The notes under the pieces: generated by a model | Database searches by the model: none | Seen by the model: only the letters and a program-made list of their open reading frames with translations | Told to the model about the DNA's origin: nothing | Position numbers and translations under genes: made by a program | Shown here: piece by piece, positions 1-6,233 of the stretch | Layout: each line of letters begins with the position of its first letter | Position numbering within the stretch: position 1 is the first letter of the stretch | Source: Clostridia bacterium | Lineage (GTDB): Bacteria > Bacillota > Clostridia > Peptostreptococcales > Anaerovoracaceae | Length of the DNA: 19,053 nucleotides | Assembly: GCA_024403215.1 (NCBI GenBank) | Contig: JAKSSJ010000010.1 | Span: 1 to 19,053 of the forward strand | Direction: 5' to 3'

Positions 1-54
1 CTCACGTATACTGGAGCCACAACCCAGGGTCTTAACCACTTGACGACACCCACC
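1..54 (-). tRNA. tRNA-His (GTG), 3' part cut by window edge
   Basis: Read on the minus strand, this stretch gives G-1, an acceptor strand GTGGGTG, T8, a D-arm with stem GTC/GAC and an AGTGGTTAA loop, and an anticodon stem CTGGG/TCCAG. The loop is TTGTGGC, so the anticodon is GTG (His). The extra 5' G at position -1 is typical of tRNA-His. The T-arm and 3' acceptor strand lie beyond position 1. It sits 17 nt downstream of tRNA-Met and is probably cotranscribed with it, from the promoter at 184-212. Confidence 0.85.
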
Positions 55-71
55 ATGTAAGTCCAAAAAAA

Positions 72-148
72 TGGTAGCGGAGATTGGACTCGAACCAACG
101 ACACTCCGGGTATGAACCGAATGCTCTAGCCAACTGAGCTACTCCGCC
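72..148 (-). tRNA. tRNA-Met (CAT), elongator type
   Basis: A complete cloverleaf on the minus strand. The acceptor GGCGGAG pairs with CTCCGCT, the D-arm contains AGCTCAGTTGGCTAGAGC, and the anticodon stem TTCGG/CCGGA encloses the loop TTCATAC, so the anticodon is CAT. The T-arm contains GGTTCGAGTCC, and ACCA is encoded at the 3' end. The anticodon stem lacks the three G-C pairs of initiator tRNA, and the sequence resembles Bacillus elongator tRNA-Met, including the G1-U72 pair. A CAT tRNA modified to read Ile AUA is less likely but cannot be excluded by eye. Confidence 0.93.
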
Positions 149-183
149 ACAATTGCATGCCTTTTAAGGACACTGCACCGAAC

Positions 184-212
184 ATTATACAGTAATAGAA
201 GGGCTGTGTCAA
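184..212 (-). promoter_or_regulatory. Consensus sigma-A promoter for the tRNA-Met/tRNA-His unit
   Basis: On the minus strand TTGACA (212-207) and TATAAT (189-184) are separated by exactly 17 nt, a perfect match to the housekeeping consensus. The predicted start near 177 leaves a leader of about 29 nt before tRNA-Met at 148. This fits a strong promoter for stable RNA. It lies directly behind the ispE stop codon (228-230), and no terminator is visible between, so ispE transcripts may also read into the tRNAs. Confidence 0.85.
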
Positions 213-227
213 TTGAAAATTAAGGCT

Positions 228-998
228 TTATATAATCGTAAAGATGGTTGGGCCAGCACCAGACAAATGGTATTTTTTGTTAATATTTGAGCTAAACTCC
301 TCAATTTCAAAGCCCTGCCTTTTAAATACTCTAAGAGCAGGGGCCTGGAGGTGATTTCCAAGAAGGGCATTCTTCTCCTCAAGGCTCTTTGCTGCAAAAA
401 ATGCATCAATATTGTGCTGAATGCTGTAATCCTCAGGCTTTAGCTCTTTATACACCTCAGCCGTCTTATTTCTAACGTGGATGTCCTTGGTTGTAAGCCT
501 TAGGTCCAGTGGTGGCTCGCTAACAAACTCAAGAATTTCTCCTCTGCCTCGTCCTATGGCCATGGGGTGGCCAAGCTGGGCTCCAAGGCAAAATGCAATG
601 TCCGAGCCAAGCGAGGATGCGACAGAGTATAAGGCCTTTTCGTCATCAATTTCCCAAATTTTAGAGAGAGCAAAAATTACAGCGGCTGCATCGGAAGAAC
701 CGCCGCCAAGCCCAGCAGCTATAGGGATATTTTTCTCAAGATCAATGACAATATGCCCGGATTTATCGAATTTTTCTGACATAAGAGCCGCTGCCCTATA
801 CACCAAATTTGAAGGGCTGCAATTTACAGGAAGCCCAGATCCGTTAATCCAAATACCGCTTCCTCTGCCTACATTTATGCTTAAATTGTCATGCAGAGGG
901 GCAGTTTGCATAAGGGTTTCAATTTCATGATAGCCATCCGGCCTCTTGCCCTTGATATTTAATATTAAATTTACCTTCGCATAAGCCTTAATATCCAT
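228..998 (-). CDS. ispE: 4-diphosphocytidyl-2-C-methyl-D-erythritol kinase (IspE)
   Basis: IspE phosphorylates the 2-hydroxyl of CDP-methylerythritol in the MEP route to isoprenoid precursors; it is a cytosolic GHMP kinase. The 256-residue protein has the N-terminal AKVNL motif (residues 7-11), the glycine-rich ATP loop PIAAGLGGGSSDAAA (92-106), GSDIAF with the likely catalytic Asp133, a GRGRGE segment near 149-154, and the GHMP C-terminal motif SGAGPT (246-251). It is somewhat shorter than the usual 280-300 residues, mainly in the C-terminal half. The ATG at 998 is the only start that retains the N-terminal motif. There is no good ribosome binding site, but an extended -10 box ends 6 nt upstream, so translation may be leaderless. 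The gene diverges from the E2-like gene and lies upstream of the tRNA pair. Confidence 0.93.
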   Translation of the reverse strand: MDIKAYAKVNLILNIKGKRPDGYHEIETLMQTAPLHDNLSINVGRGSGIWINGSGLPVNCSPSNLVYRAAALMSEKFDKSGHIVIDLEKNIPIAAGLGGGSSDAAAVIFALSKIWEIDDEKALYSVASSLGSDIAFCLGAQLGHPMAIGRGRGEILEFVSEPPLDLRLTTKDIHVRNKTAEVYKELKPEDYSIQHNIDAFFAAKSLEEKNALLGNHLQAPALRVFKRQGFEIEEFSSNINKKYHLSGAGPTIFTII

Positions 999-1004
999 GC
1001 CTAT

Positions 1005-1013
1005 ATTTTACCA
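1005..1013 (-). promoter_or_regulatory. Extended -10 box of ispE, possible leaderless start
   Basis: On the minus strand TGGTAAAAT fits an extended -10 (TGnTANNNT). Its last T is at 1005 and the ispE start codon begins at 998, seven bases further on. That is where transcription would be expected to begin, so the mRNA could start at or next to the A of the ATG. No convincing -35 is seen, as is common with extended -10 promoters. Confidence 0.5.
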
Positions 1014-1052
1014 TATATCAAGATATTGCTGGCATTATTTTCCCAAAAACCT

Positions 1053-1058
1053 TATAAT
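1053..1058 (+). promoter_or_regulatory. -10 box of the E2-like/PNP/amidohydrolase operon
   Basis: A perfect TATAAT lies 9 nt upstream of the ATG at 1068. The predicted transcription start (about 1065) leaves a leader of only about 3 nt and no room for a Shine-Dalgarno site. The only TTG-containing -35 candidate (1026-1031) is too far away, with a 21-nt spacer. With the ispE box it forms a compact divergent promoter region between 999 and 1067. Confidence 0.45.
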
Positions 1059-1067
1059 ATTAATATT

Positions 1068-2501
1068 ATGAAGAATATCACAACTTATGTTGCCCACAGA
1101 ACCAATGTGTTTGTGTGGCTCGCCACTATAATGATGGTAGCATCGCTTGTGGCACGAATCGTCTTCTTTGCCGGTGCAGGAGCGGAAGGCGTGCTTGTGA
1201 TGGTCGTCCGACTGATACTTCCCGCTGCAGCAAATCTTTTAATTGCAATCAGGCTGCCTTTAAGAGGCGAGAAGTTTTTCTTCGTGACCGTAAGACCAAT
1301 GATTCTTCTTGCAATCTATTTTGTTGTGGAGATTTTTACTTTAGCTCCGCCGATTGCAATGATCATCGCATGCTTAATTTTCTGCATACTTCAAGCAGTC
1401 TTATATTATCTGACCTTCACAGGAAAGATAGCATCAAAGGGTCCAGTACTACTTTCGTATTTGGCATTTATAGTGCTGTGTGCTGTAGGTAATAACTTTA
1501 AACTTTACCTTAAGATGTTCATGTCGTACAGCATATGGTATGTGCTTATGAATGGCCTTATAGTACTTGGAATTATCTTTGTGATACTGTCAGCAGAGAA
1601 GCTTCCAGATCCACTTCCTGGCGAGGAATATAGACCTCGTTTTAGAGATAGATTGGATGGAAGACTCATAAGAGGGGGCTCGCCATATACAAAGGTTGCG
1701 CCATATATTATGGTTCACAGAAATGGCTCGAGCAACTATATAACTGACAGTGTTGAAGTCACCAACATGGAAAAGTACATACATCAGAAGCGCAGAGAAG
1801 GGTACAAGCACTTTGGCATTACCCATGTTTTTGTTGCGGCTTATGTAAGATGTTGTGCGGAATTCCCGGGACTCAATAGATTCATTGCTGGTCAGAAAAT
1901 CTATCACAGATACACGATTGATGTAAATATGATAGTTAAAAAGGATATGACTCCAGAATCACCAGATACTGCAATCAAGGTAATTTTTAAGCCGGAAGAT
2001 ACAGCGGCAGAGGTTTACGAGAAGTTTGATGCAGAGGTTCAAAAGGTTAAGAGCACAACAGAGCTCGACAGCAATTTTGATCAGCTTGCAAGCATCATCA
2101 ATTTGATTCCAGGACTTCTTCTTAAGTTTGCAATTTGGCTCCTCAGTGTTGTTGATTATTTTGGTGGTTTAGCAAAAGAGCTTATGGATCTTAGTCCTTT
2201 CCACGGATCAATGTTTATCACATCTATGGGCTCGCTTGGTATACCTCCAATCTATCATCACCTTTATGACTTTGGTAATATTCCGCAGTTCTGCGCCTTT
2301 GGTGCAAAGCGCACCGTAAAAAGCATAGGAGCCGACGGAGAAGAAATAGTTAAAAAATACGTTGATTATAACTGGGTAGTTGATGAGAGAATTGTTGACG
2401 GCTGCTATTATGCTGCAGTTCTTAAAAGAATGCGCTCACTTCTTGCGCATCCAGAACAGCTCGATGAAGCTCCAGAAGAAGTAAGAGAGGACATTGATTA
2501 A
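1068..2501 (+). CDS. Membrane protein with C-terminal 2-oxoacid dehydrogenase E2/CAT-fold acyltransferase-like domain
   Basis: This is a 477-residue protein if started at the ATG; an upstream TTG at 1026 would place the start inside the promoter. Roughly the first 180 residues are hydrophobic, with about five to six membrane segments. They are followed by a soluble domain of about 270 residues resembling the catalytic domain of E2 acyltransferases and chloramphenicol acetyltransferase. Matching features are the HFGITHVFVAAYVRC segment, the N-R-F-I stretch, and the C-terminal DERIVDG (439-445), which corresponds to the E2 active-site motif DHRxxDG. The catalytic His is Glu here. I recall stand-alone Bacillota homologues that also carry DER..DG, so the family may bind an acyl donor or have another role. 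There is no lipoyl domain and no dehydrogenase neighbour. The stop codon overlaps the PNP start (TAATG). Confidence 0.75.
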   Translation: MKNITTYVAHRTNVFVWLATIMMVASLVARIVFFAGAGAEGVLVMVVRLILPAAANLLIAIRLPLRGEKFFFVTVRPMILLAIYFVVEIFTLAPPIAMIIACLIFCILQAVLYYLTFTGKIASKGPVLLSYLAFIVLCAVGNNFKLYLKMFMSYSIWYVLMNGLIVLGIIFVILSAEKLPDPLPGEEYRPRFRDRLDGRLIRGGSPYTKVAPYIMVHRNGSSNYITDSVEVTNMEKYIHQKRREGYKHFGITHVFVAAYVRCCAEFPGLNRFIAGQKIYHRYTIDVNMIVKKDMTPESPDTAIKVIFKPEDTAAEVYEKFDAEVQKVKSTTELDSNFDQLASIINLIPGLLLKFAIWLLSVVDYFGGLAKELMDLSPFHGSMFITSMGSLGIPPIYHHLYDFGNIPQFCAFGAKRTVKSIGADGEEIVKKYVDYNWVVDERIVDGCYYAAVLKRMRSLLAHPEQLDEAPEEVREDID

Positions 2502-3328
2502 TGACATCTTATACTTATGAGCAATACGTAAAAGCGGCAGATTATATCAAGGGAAAGATTAAAGATTTCAAACCTGAAATAGGAATGATTCTAGGATCTG
2601 GCCTTGGATATTTTGCTGAGAGAATTGAGGATAGAATTGAAATACCTTATAGAGATATTCCAAACTTCTTAACATCCACAGCACCTGGACATGCAGGAAA
2701 ATTCATCTTTGGTACTGTTGGTGGAAAAAGACTTATGTGCATGGCTGGACGTTTTCATAGGTATGAAGGTTATGAGTATTCTCAGCTTGCTCTTCCAATT
2801 AGAGTTATGAAGCTCTGCGGCGTAGAGAAGGTTATTCTTACAAATGCTGCAGGTGGAATTAATCTTGACTATCATGTTGGTGATATCATGATTATTTCTG
2901 ATCATATTAAGCTTATTGGCGACAGTACTTTGATTGGCCCAAATATTCCTGAATTTGGTCCAAGATTCTTTGATGTTCAAAATATGTATGATAAGAATCT
3001 TAGAAAGATTGCAAGAGAATGCGCAAAAGAATCTGAGCTTACCTTCCATGAAGGCGTATATATTTTCTTTGCTGGTCCTCAGTACGAAACACCAGCAGAA
3101 ATTAGAGCTTCGAGAATGATGGGAGCAGATGCATCCGGAATGTCTACAGTTACAGAAGCTCTTACGGCTGCTCATTGCGGCTTGCCTGTTTTGGCTTTCT
3201 CGCTGATTTCTAATATGGCTGCAGGTGTAACAGATCAGCCACTCTCAGAGCAAGAGGTATTAGATGTTGGCGAACAGGTTGGACCAAAGCTCGAAGAATA
3301 TTTTGTTAAACTATTAGAAAAATTATAG
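2501..3328 (+). CDS. Purine nucleoside phosphorylase, trimeric family 2
   Basis: This enzyme cleaves purine (deoxy)nucleosides with phosphate to free base and (deoxy)ribose-1-phosphate in cytosolic salvage. The 275 residues are full length for the PNP/MTAP family. Visible motifs are the phosphate loop GSGLG (32-36), STAPGHAG (59-66), GRFHRYEGY (83-91), LTNAAGG (113-119), the QYET segment with Glu196 near 194-197, GMSTVTEA (213-220), and SLISN ending at Asn238. An Asn in this last position is the usual sign of a 6-oxopurine (inosine/guanosine) enzyme rather than an adenosine-type MTA phosphorylase. The start overlaps the preceding stop as TAATG, with AGAGGA upstream as ribosome binding site, indicating translational coupling. 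The amidohydrolase follows after 12 nt. Confidence 0.92.
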   Translation: MTSYTYEQYVKAADYIKGKIKDFKPEIGMILGSGLGYFAERIEDRIEIPYRDIPNFLTSTAPGHAGKFIFGTVGGKRLMCMAGRFHRYEGYEYSQLALPIRVMKLCGVEKVILTNAAGGINLDYHVGDIMIISDHIKLIGDSTLIGPNIPEFGPRFFDVQNMYDKNLRKIARECAKESELTFHEGVYIFFAGPQYETPAEIRASRMMGADASGMSTVTEALTAAHCGLPVLAFSLISNMAAGVTDQPLSEQEVLDVGEQVGPKLEEYFVKLLEKL

Positions 3329-3340
3329 TTGGGGGAATCT

Positions 3341-4729
3341 ATGAGTTTGTTATTTAAAAATTGTAAGCTGCTTGTTAGAAAAGACAGTGATTATATTGAG
3401 CTTAATAATGCTTACCTTGGTGTTAGCGGCAGCGTCATTGATTACATTGGAGAAAAGGCTCCAGATAAAAAGTATGACGAAGTAAAAGATATGAGTGGCA
3501 AGCTTCTTATGCCAGGTCTTGTTAATTCTCATGGACATGCGCCAATGACCTTGGTAAGAGGAGTTGGCTCGGGCCTTCCAACAGGTGAGTGGCTTAACTC
3601 TGTTATCTTCCCATTAGAAGCAAAGATGACTCCAAAAGATATTTACTACGGAAATCTTTTTGCAATCATGGAAATGCTTAGCTGCGGAACAACGATGGCT
3701 ATGGAAATGTATGATTTCCCGTTTGCAAGTGCACTTGCTTATGCAGAAGCTGGCATGAAGTCAAATGTAGGCAGAGTTGGTCTTTGCTTTGATAATGACT
3801 TAGATCCAGATGATTGGCCAAGAACTAAAGAGGTTATTGAGCTTGCAAAAAGCTTTAGAGATGGAACTCAATGCGAAGAGTCTATTAGAGAGCTTTCTGC
3901 AATTGATCCTAATCTTGCAAAAGGCGATATGCTTCCAGATATTATTGCAAATGCCATTTCTGATGGAAAGCTTAAGGCGAGCCTTATTCTTCACTCAGAA
4001 TATCTCACAACAGAGAAATATGTAAAGAGAATGGTGGAGATGAATAAGGAATTTAATCTCCCTATTAATGTTCATATCTCAGAAACTAAATCTGAGCACG
4101 ATGAGTGCATAGAAAGACATGGCAAAACACCAATGGCATATTTTAGAGACCTTGGTGTGCTTGACTATACTGTTGCTGCAGCTCACTGCGTACATTTAAG
4201 TGATGAAGATTTTGAAATTGTAAAAGAAAAGGATGTAAATATTATTCATTCTCCAAGCTCTAATCTAAAGCTTGGTTCGGGCATTGCAAGAATTGCAAAG
4301 GCCTATGATATGGGAATCAATGTTGCGCTTGGTACTGATGGCTGTGCAAGCAATAACAACTTAAATATGTTTGAGGAGCTTCACCTTGCAGCTCTTCTTG
4401 AAAAAGGTGCAGAGCATGATCCAACATTAATTAAGGATGCTTTTGCTTTAGATATGGCTACAGTTAATGGCGTAAAGGCATTTGATAGAGATGATACAGG
4501 TGTCCTTGAAGTTGGTAAAAAGGCAGACGTTATTGCAGTAGATTTTACTGGTCTTCACATGCTGCCAAATTGGGATACAAAAGCGCTTCTTTGCTATTCC
4601 GCTCAGGGCTCGGATGTAACTATGACTATGGTTGATGGTAAGATTCTTTATGAAAATGGAGAGTTTAAGACCATAGACAAAGAAAAAGTTACAAGAGAGT
4701 TTTTAGCCTGCGTAGAGCATTTAAGATAA
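3341..4729 (+). CDS. mtaD: Amidohydrolase, 5'-methylthioadenosine/S-adenosylhomocysteine deaminase type
   Basis: These enzymes deaminate the adenine ring of SAH, MTA or adenosine to the inosine form, using a bound metal. The 462-residue protein carries the amidohydrolase metal set: HGH (His64, His66) in LVNSHGHAP, His245 and Glu248 in NVHISE, His282 in AAAHCVH, and Asp333 in LGTDGCASNN. The region about 150-210 is longer and less regular than in typical MtaD. The start is the ATG at 3341 because GGGGG (3331-3335) is correctly spaced; a TTG at 3329 would lie upstream of that site. It is cotranscribed with PNP, so deamination followed by phosphorolysis of the inosine product is a plausible joint pathway. 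Exact substrate is inferred; other adenosine-like nucleosides are possible. Confidence 0.85.
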   Translation: MSLLFKNCKLLVRKDSDYIELNNAYLGVSGSVIDYIGEKAPDKKYDEVKDMSGKLLMPGLVNSHGHAPMTLVRGVGSGLPTGEWLNSVIFPLEAKMTPKDIYYGNLFAIMEMLSCGTTMAMEMYDFPFASALAYAEAGMKSNVGRVGLCFDNDLDPDDWPRTKEVIELAKSFRDGTQCEESIRELSAIDPNLAKGDMLPDIIANAISDGKLKASLILHSEYLTTEKYVKRMVEMNKEFNLPINVHISETKSEHDECIERHGKTPMAYFRDLGVLDYTVAAAHCVHLSDEDFEIVKEKDVNIIHSPSSNLKLGSGIARIAKAYDMGINVALGTDGCASNNNLNMFEELHLAALLEKGAEHDPTLIKDAFALDMATVNGVKAFDRDDTGVLEVGKKADVIAVDFTGLHMLPNWDTKALLCYSAQGSDVTMTMVDGKILYENGEFKTIDKEKVTREFLACVEHLR

Positions 4730-4773
4730 AGCCAATTGGGCGTTTAGAATTTAGATATGTAATTCTTATAAAT

Positions 4774-4805
4774 GGGGAATTGCGAAAGCAATTCCTTATT
4801 TTTTT
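4774..4805 (+). terminator. Intrinsic terminator after the amidohydrolase gene
   Basis: A perfect 8-bp stem GGAATTGC/GCAATTCC (4776-4783 and 4788-4795) closes on a stable GAAA tetraloop and can be lengthened by two G-T pairs. It is followed by TTATTTTTTT (4796-4805). It lies 45 nt after the stop codon and separates the salvage operon from the Tad-type operon. Confidence 0.88.
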
Positions 4806-4845
4806 ATGCGGTTTTTATATTTTTAGCATAATTGGGAAAAAGTGG

Positions 4846-4873
4846 TTGACAATTGTAAATTTGCCTGTATAAT
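4846..4873 (+). promoter_or_regulatory. Sigma-A promoter of the Tad-type operon
   Basis: TTGACA (4846-4851) and TATAAT (4868-4873) are both perfect and are separated by 16 nt, predicting a start near 4880. This is one of the two best promoters in the window and argues that the pilus/secretion operon is normally expressed, possibly with control acting after initiation. The leader before the first gene is about 60 nt. Confidence 0.87.
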
Positions 4874-4896
4874 TATGGTATCAAAAACAATTACTG

Positions 4897-4936
4897 CACC
4901 TAAAGTCAATTACGGCCATTCGGCTAAACTATGGTG
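4897..4936 (+). other. Possible leader hairpin covering the ribosome binding site of the first Tad-locus gene
   Basis: In the 5' leader, CACC (4897-4900) can pair with GGTG (4933-4936), AGT (4904-4906) with ACT (4928-4930), and GCC (4915-4917) with GGC (4922-4924) around an ATTC loop. GGTGA (4933-4937) is the only ribosome-binding-site candidate for the ATG at 4942, so folding would hide it. The helices are short and the structure is weak. It does not match any riboswitch I can recognise. Confidence 0.22.
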
Positions 4937-4941
4937 AAAGC

Positions 4942-5496
4942 ATGAAATGGAAAACAGTTGTTGGGATTATTCTTATCATCGCTAGCATACTCGCAATGTA
5001 CTTCTGGGAAACCAAGTTTAAGGACGAAATCAATATGACTGAGGTCTTGGTTCCGATAAAAGACATTAGTGCTGGAGATGCGGTTTTAATCTCAAATCTA
5101 AAAATTTTAAAAATCAACCCAGAAGCAAAGCTAGATAATGCCCTCACACAAAAGGATGCAGAAATGCTAAATGGAAAAATTGCAAAGACTGCTCTTTGCA
5201 AAAACCAGCAGCTTCTTGGTTCATATTTTTTAAACAATACGGATGTCATTCCAAAAGGTTATGAGTATTTCGTAATACCAAATGATTGGATTTTCTCAAA
5301 ATCAAATCGTATTGGCGTAAAAGATCTTGCAAGCTTTTATGCCATGCCAGACAAAATCTATCTTGGAAGCTTTAGGATTGATTCAATAAATGAAAAGAAC
5401 ATAGAGGTAATTGCAAAACTGGAAGATTACTTTACGCTCTATGATTGCACAAGGAACATGGGCAAATTATTAATAGTAATGGAGGACGATGTATGA
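4942..5496 (+). CDS. CpaB/RcpC-like Tad pilus assembly protein with SAF domain
   Basis: This is a 184-residue protein with one N-terminal membrane anchor (about residues 4-20) followed by an extracytoplasmic region. Residues about 35-60 (VLVPIKDISAGDAVLISNLKI) look like the start of a SAF domain, as in CpaB/RcpC, which in Gram-negative Tad systems works with the secretin. CpaB proteins of Gram-positive Tad loci are usually longer, around 220-260 residues, so this is a short version. It is the first gene of the operon, behind a consensus promoter, with a weak GGTGA ribosome site 4 nt upstream of the ATG. Its stop overlaps the next start as ATGA. The assignment rests on the SAF-like segment, the anchor and the context. 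Confidence 0.7.
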   Translation: MKWKTVVGIILIIASILAMYFWETKFKDEINMTEVLVPIKDISAGDAVLISNLKILKINPEAKLDNALTQKDAEMLNGKIAKTALCKNQQLLGSYFLNNTDVIPKGYEYFVIPNDWIFSKSNRIGVKDLASFYAMPDKIYLGSFRIDSINEKNIEVIAKLEDYFTLYDCTRNMGKLLIVMEDDV

Positions 5497-6233
5497 ACAA
5501 TGTCTTTGCTTTTCATGGCTCGGACCACAAGTGTGGGACCACTATGATTGCGCAATCAGTTGCAGAGGCCATTGCCACAAAAGAGAAAAACTTAAAAGTA
5601 CTTTTAATTAACACTTCAAAGGATACCAGTGATGTTTATTGCCCTAATGTAACAGAATCTTTGGAATCAATTAAGCCCTATCTTTTAGAAAAGCTTGTTG
5701 ATACAGAGGAGCTGGTGCAAAAGAGCCAGTATAAGGACAATCTCTATGTTATTGGCGGAATGAAGACTCCAGGTATAAGCAGCAGCTTTCATCCAGATAT
5801 GAGCGAGTATTTATTAGCCGCAGCATCCAATCTTTTTGACATTGTAATTTGCGATTCAGGATCTGAAATAGAAAATAGCATTTGCATAGGATCGCTTTTT
5901 TATGCAAATGATATCTATATGGTAGTAACGCAGTCAGAGGCATGTCTTAGGGCCTATGAATACATGATGGGACTTTATAAAAGTCTCAATCTACCTGTAA
6001 GGAAGCTGATAATAAACAAGTTCAGCAGGAATGCCGTAAACAACAAAAATATAATTTCTTCAAGACTAAAGTTTATGCCAGAAGACTTAATCACTATTGG
6101 CGAGTCTTTATACGGCGACAAAGCAGAGCTTGAAGGAAAGACTTTATATCATCTAAAGGATGTAAAGTTTAAAAGAGAAATAGAAGCTATATCTAAAGAC
6201 ATTTTGAAGAGAGCAGGATATGGAAACATATAA
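5493..6233 (+). CDS. TadZ/CpaE-like MinD/ParA-family ATPase homologue
   Basis: TadZ/CpaE proteins localise the Tad machinery, often to a pole. The 246-residue protein starts at an ATG with GGAGG 7 nt upstream (5481-5485); an in-frame ATG at 5445 lies inside the preceding gene and is less likely. The N-terminal strand VFAFHGSDHKCGTTM sits where the deviant Walker A of MinD/ParA proteins would be, but the P-loop Lys is absent. This resembles the KGGVGTTT-like loops of other TadZ/CpaE proteins, which also lack it. A following strand FDIVICDSGS (near residues 113-122) matches the Walker B-like DxxG region. ATP use is therefore uncertain. It overlaps tadA by 14 nt. Confidence 0.75.
   Translation: MNNVFAFHGSDHKCGTTMIAQSVAEAIATKEKNLKVLLINTSKDTSDVYCPNVTESLESIKPYLLEKLVDTEELVQKSQYKDNLYVIGGMKTPGISSSFHPDMSEYLLAAASNLFDIVICDSGSEIENSICIGSLFYANDIYMVVTQSEACLRAYEYMMGLYKSLNLPVRKLIINKFSRNAVNNKNIISSRLKFMPEDLITIGESLYGDKAELEGKTLYHLKDVKFKREIEAISKDILKRAGYGNI

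Noticed and set aside
481..930. 149-codon open frame on the plus strand inside ispE
   Set aside because: It is antisense to a clear IspE with all GHMP motifs, has no recognisable domain, and is explained by codon bias of the opposite strand.
1026..1067. TTG start extending the E2-like protein by 14 residues
   Set aside because: The extension would cover the TATAAT box and has no ribosome site; the ATG at 1068 is more credible.
2669..3175. 168-codon minus-strand frame inside PNP
   Set aside because: Cys/Ser/Lys-rich nonsense composition opposite a conserved gene; no start context or family resemblance.
4880..4942. A c-di-GMP (GEMM) riboswitch before the Tad-type operon
   Set aside because: Such riboswitches are plausible in this position, but the leader is only about 60 nt, and the conserved GEMM core elements and tetraloop-receptor layout are not present.
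5445..5492. Upstream ATG extending the TadZ-like protein by 16 residues
   Set aside because: GGAGG at 5481-5485 is placed for the ATG at 5493, and the added residues overlap the preceding gene without family similarity.
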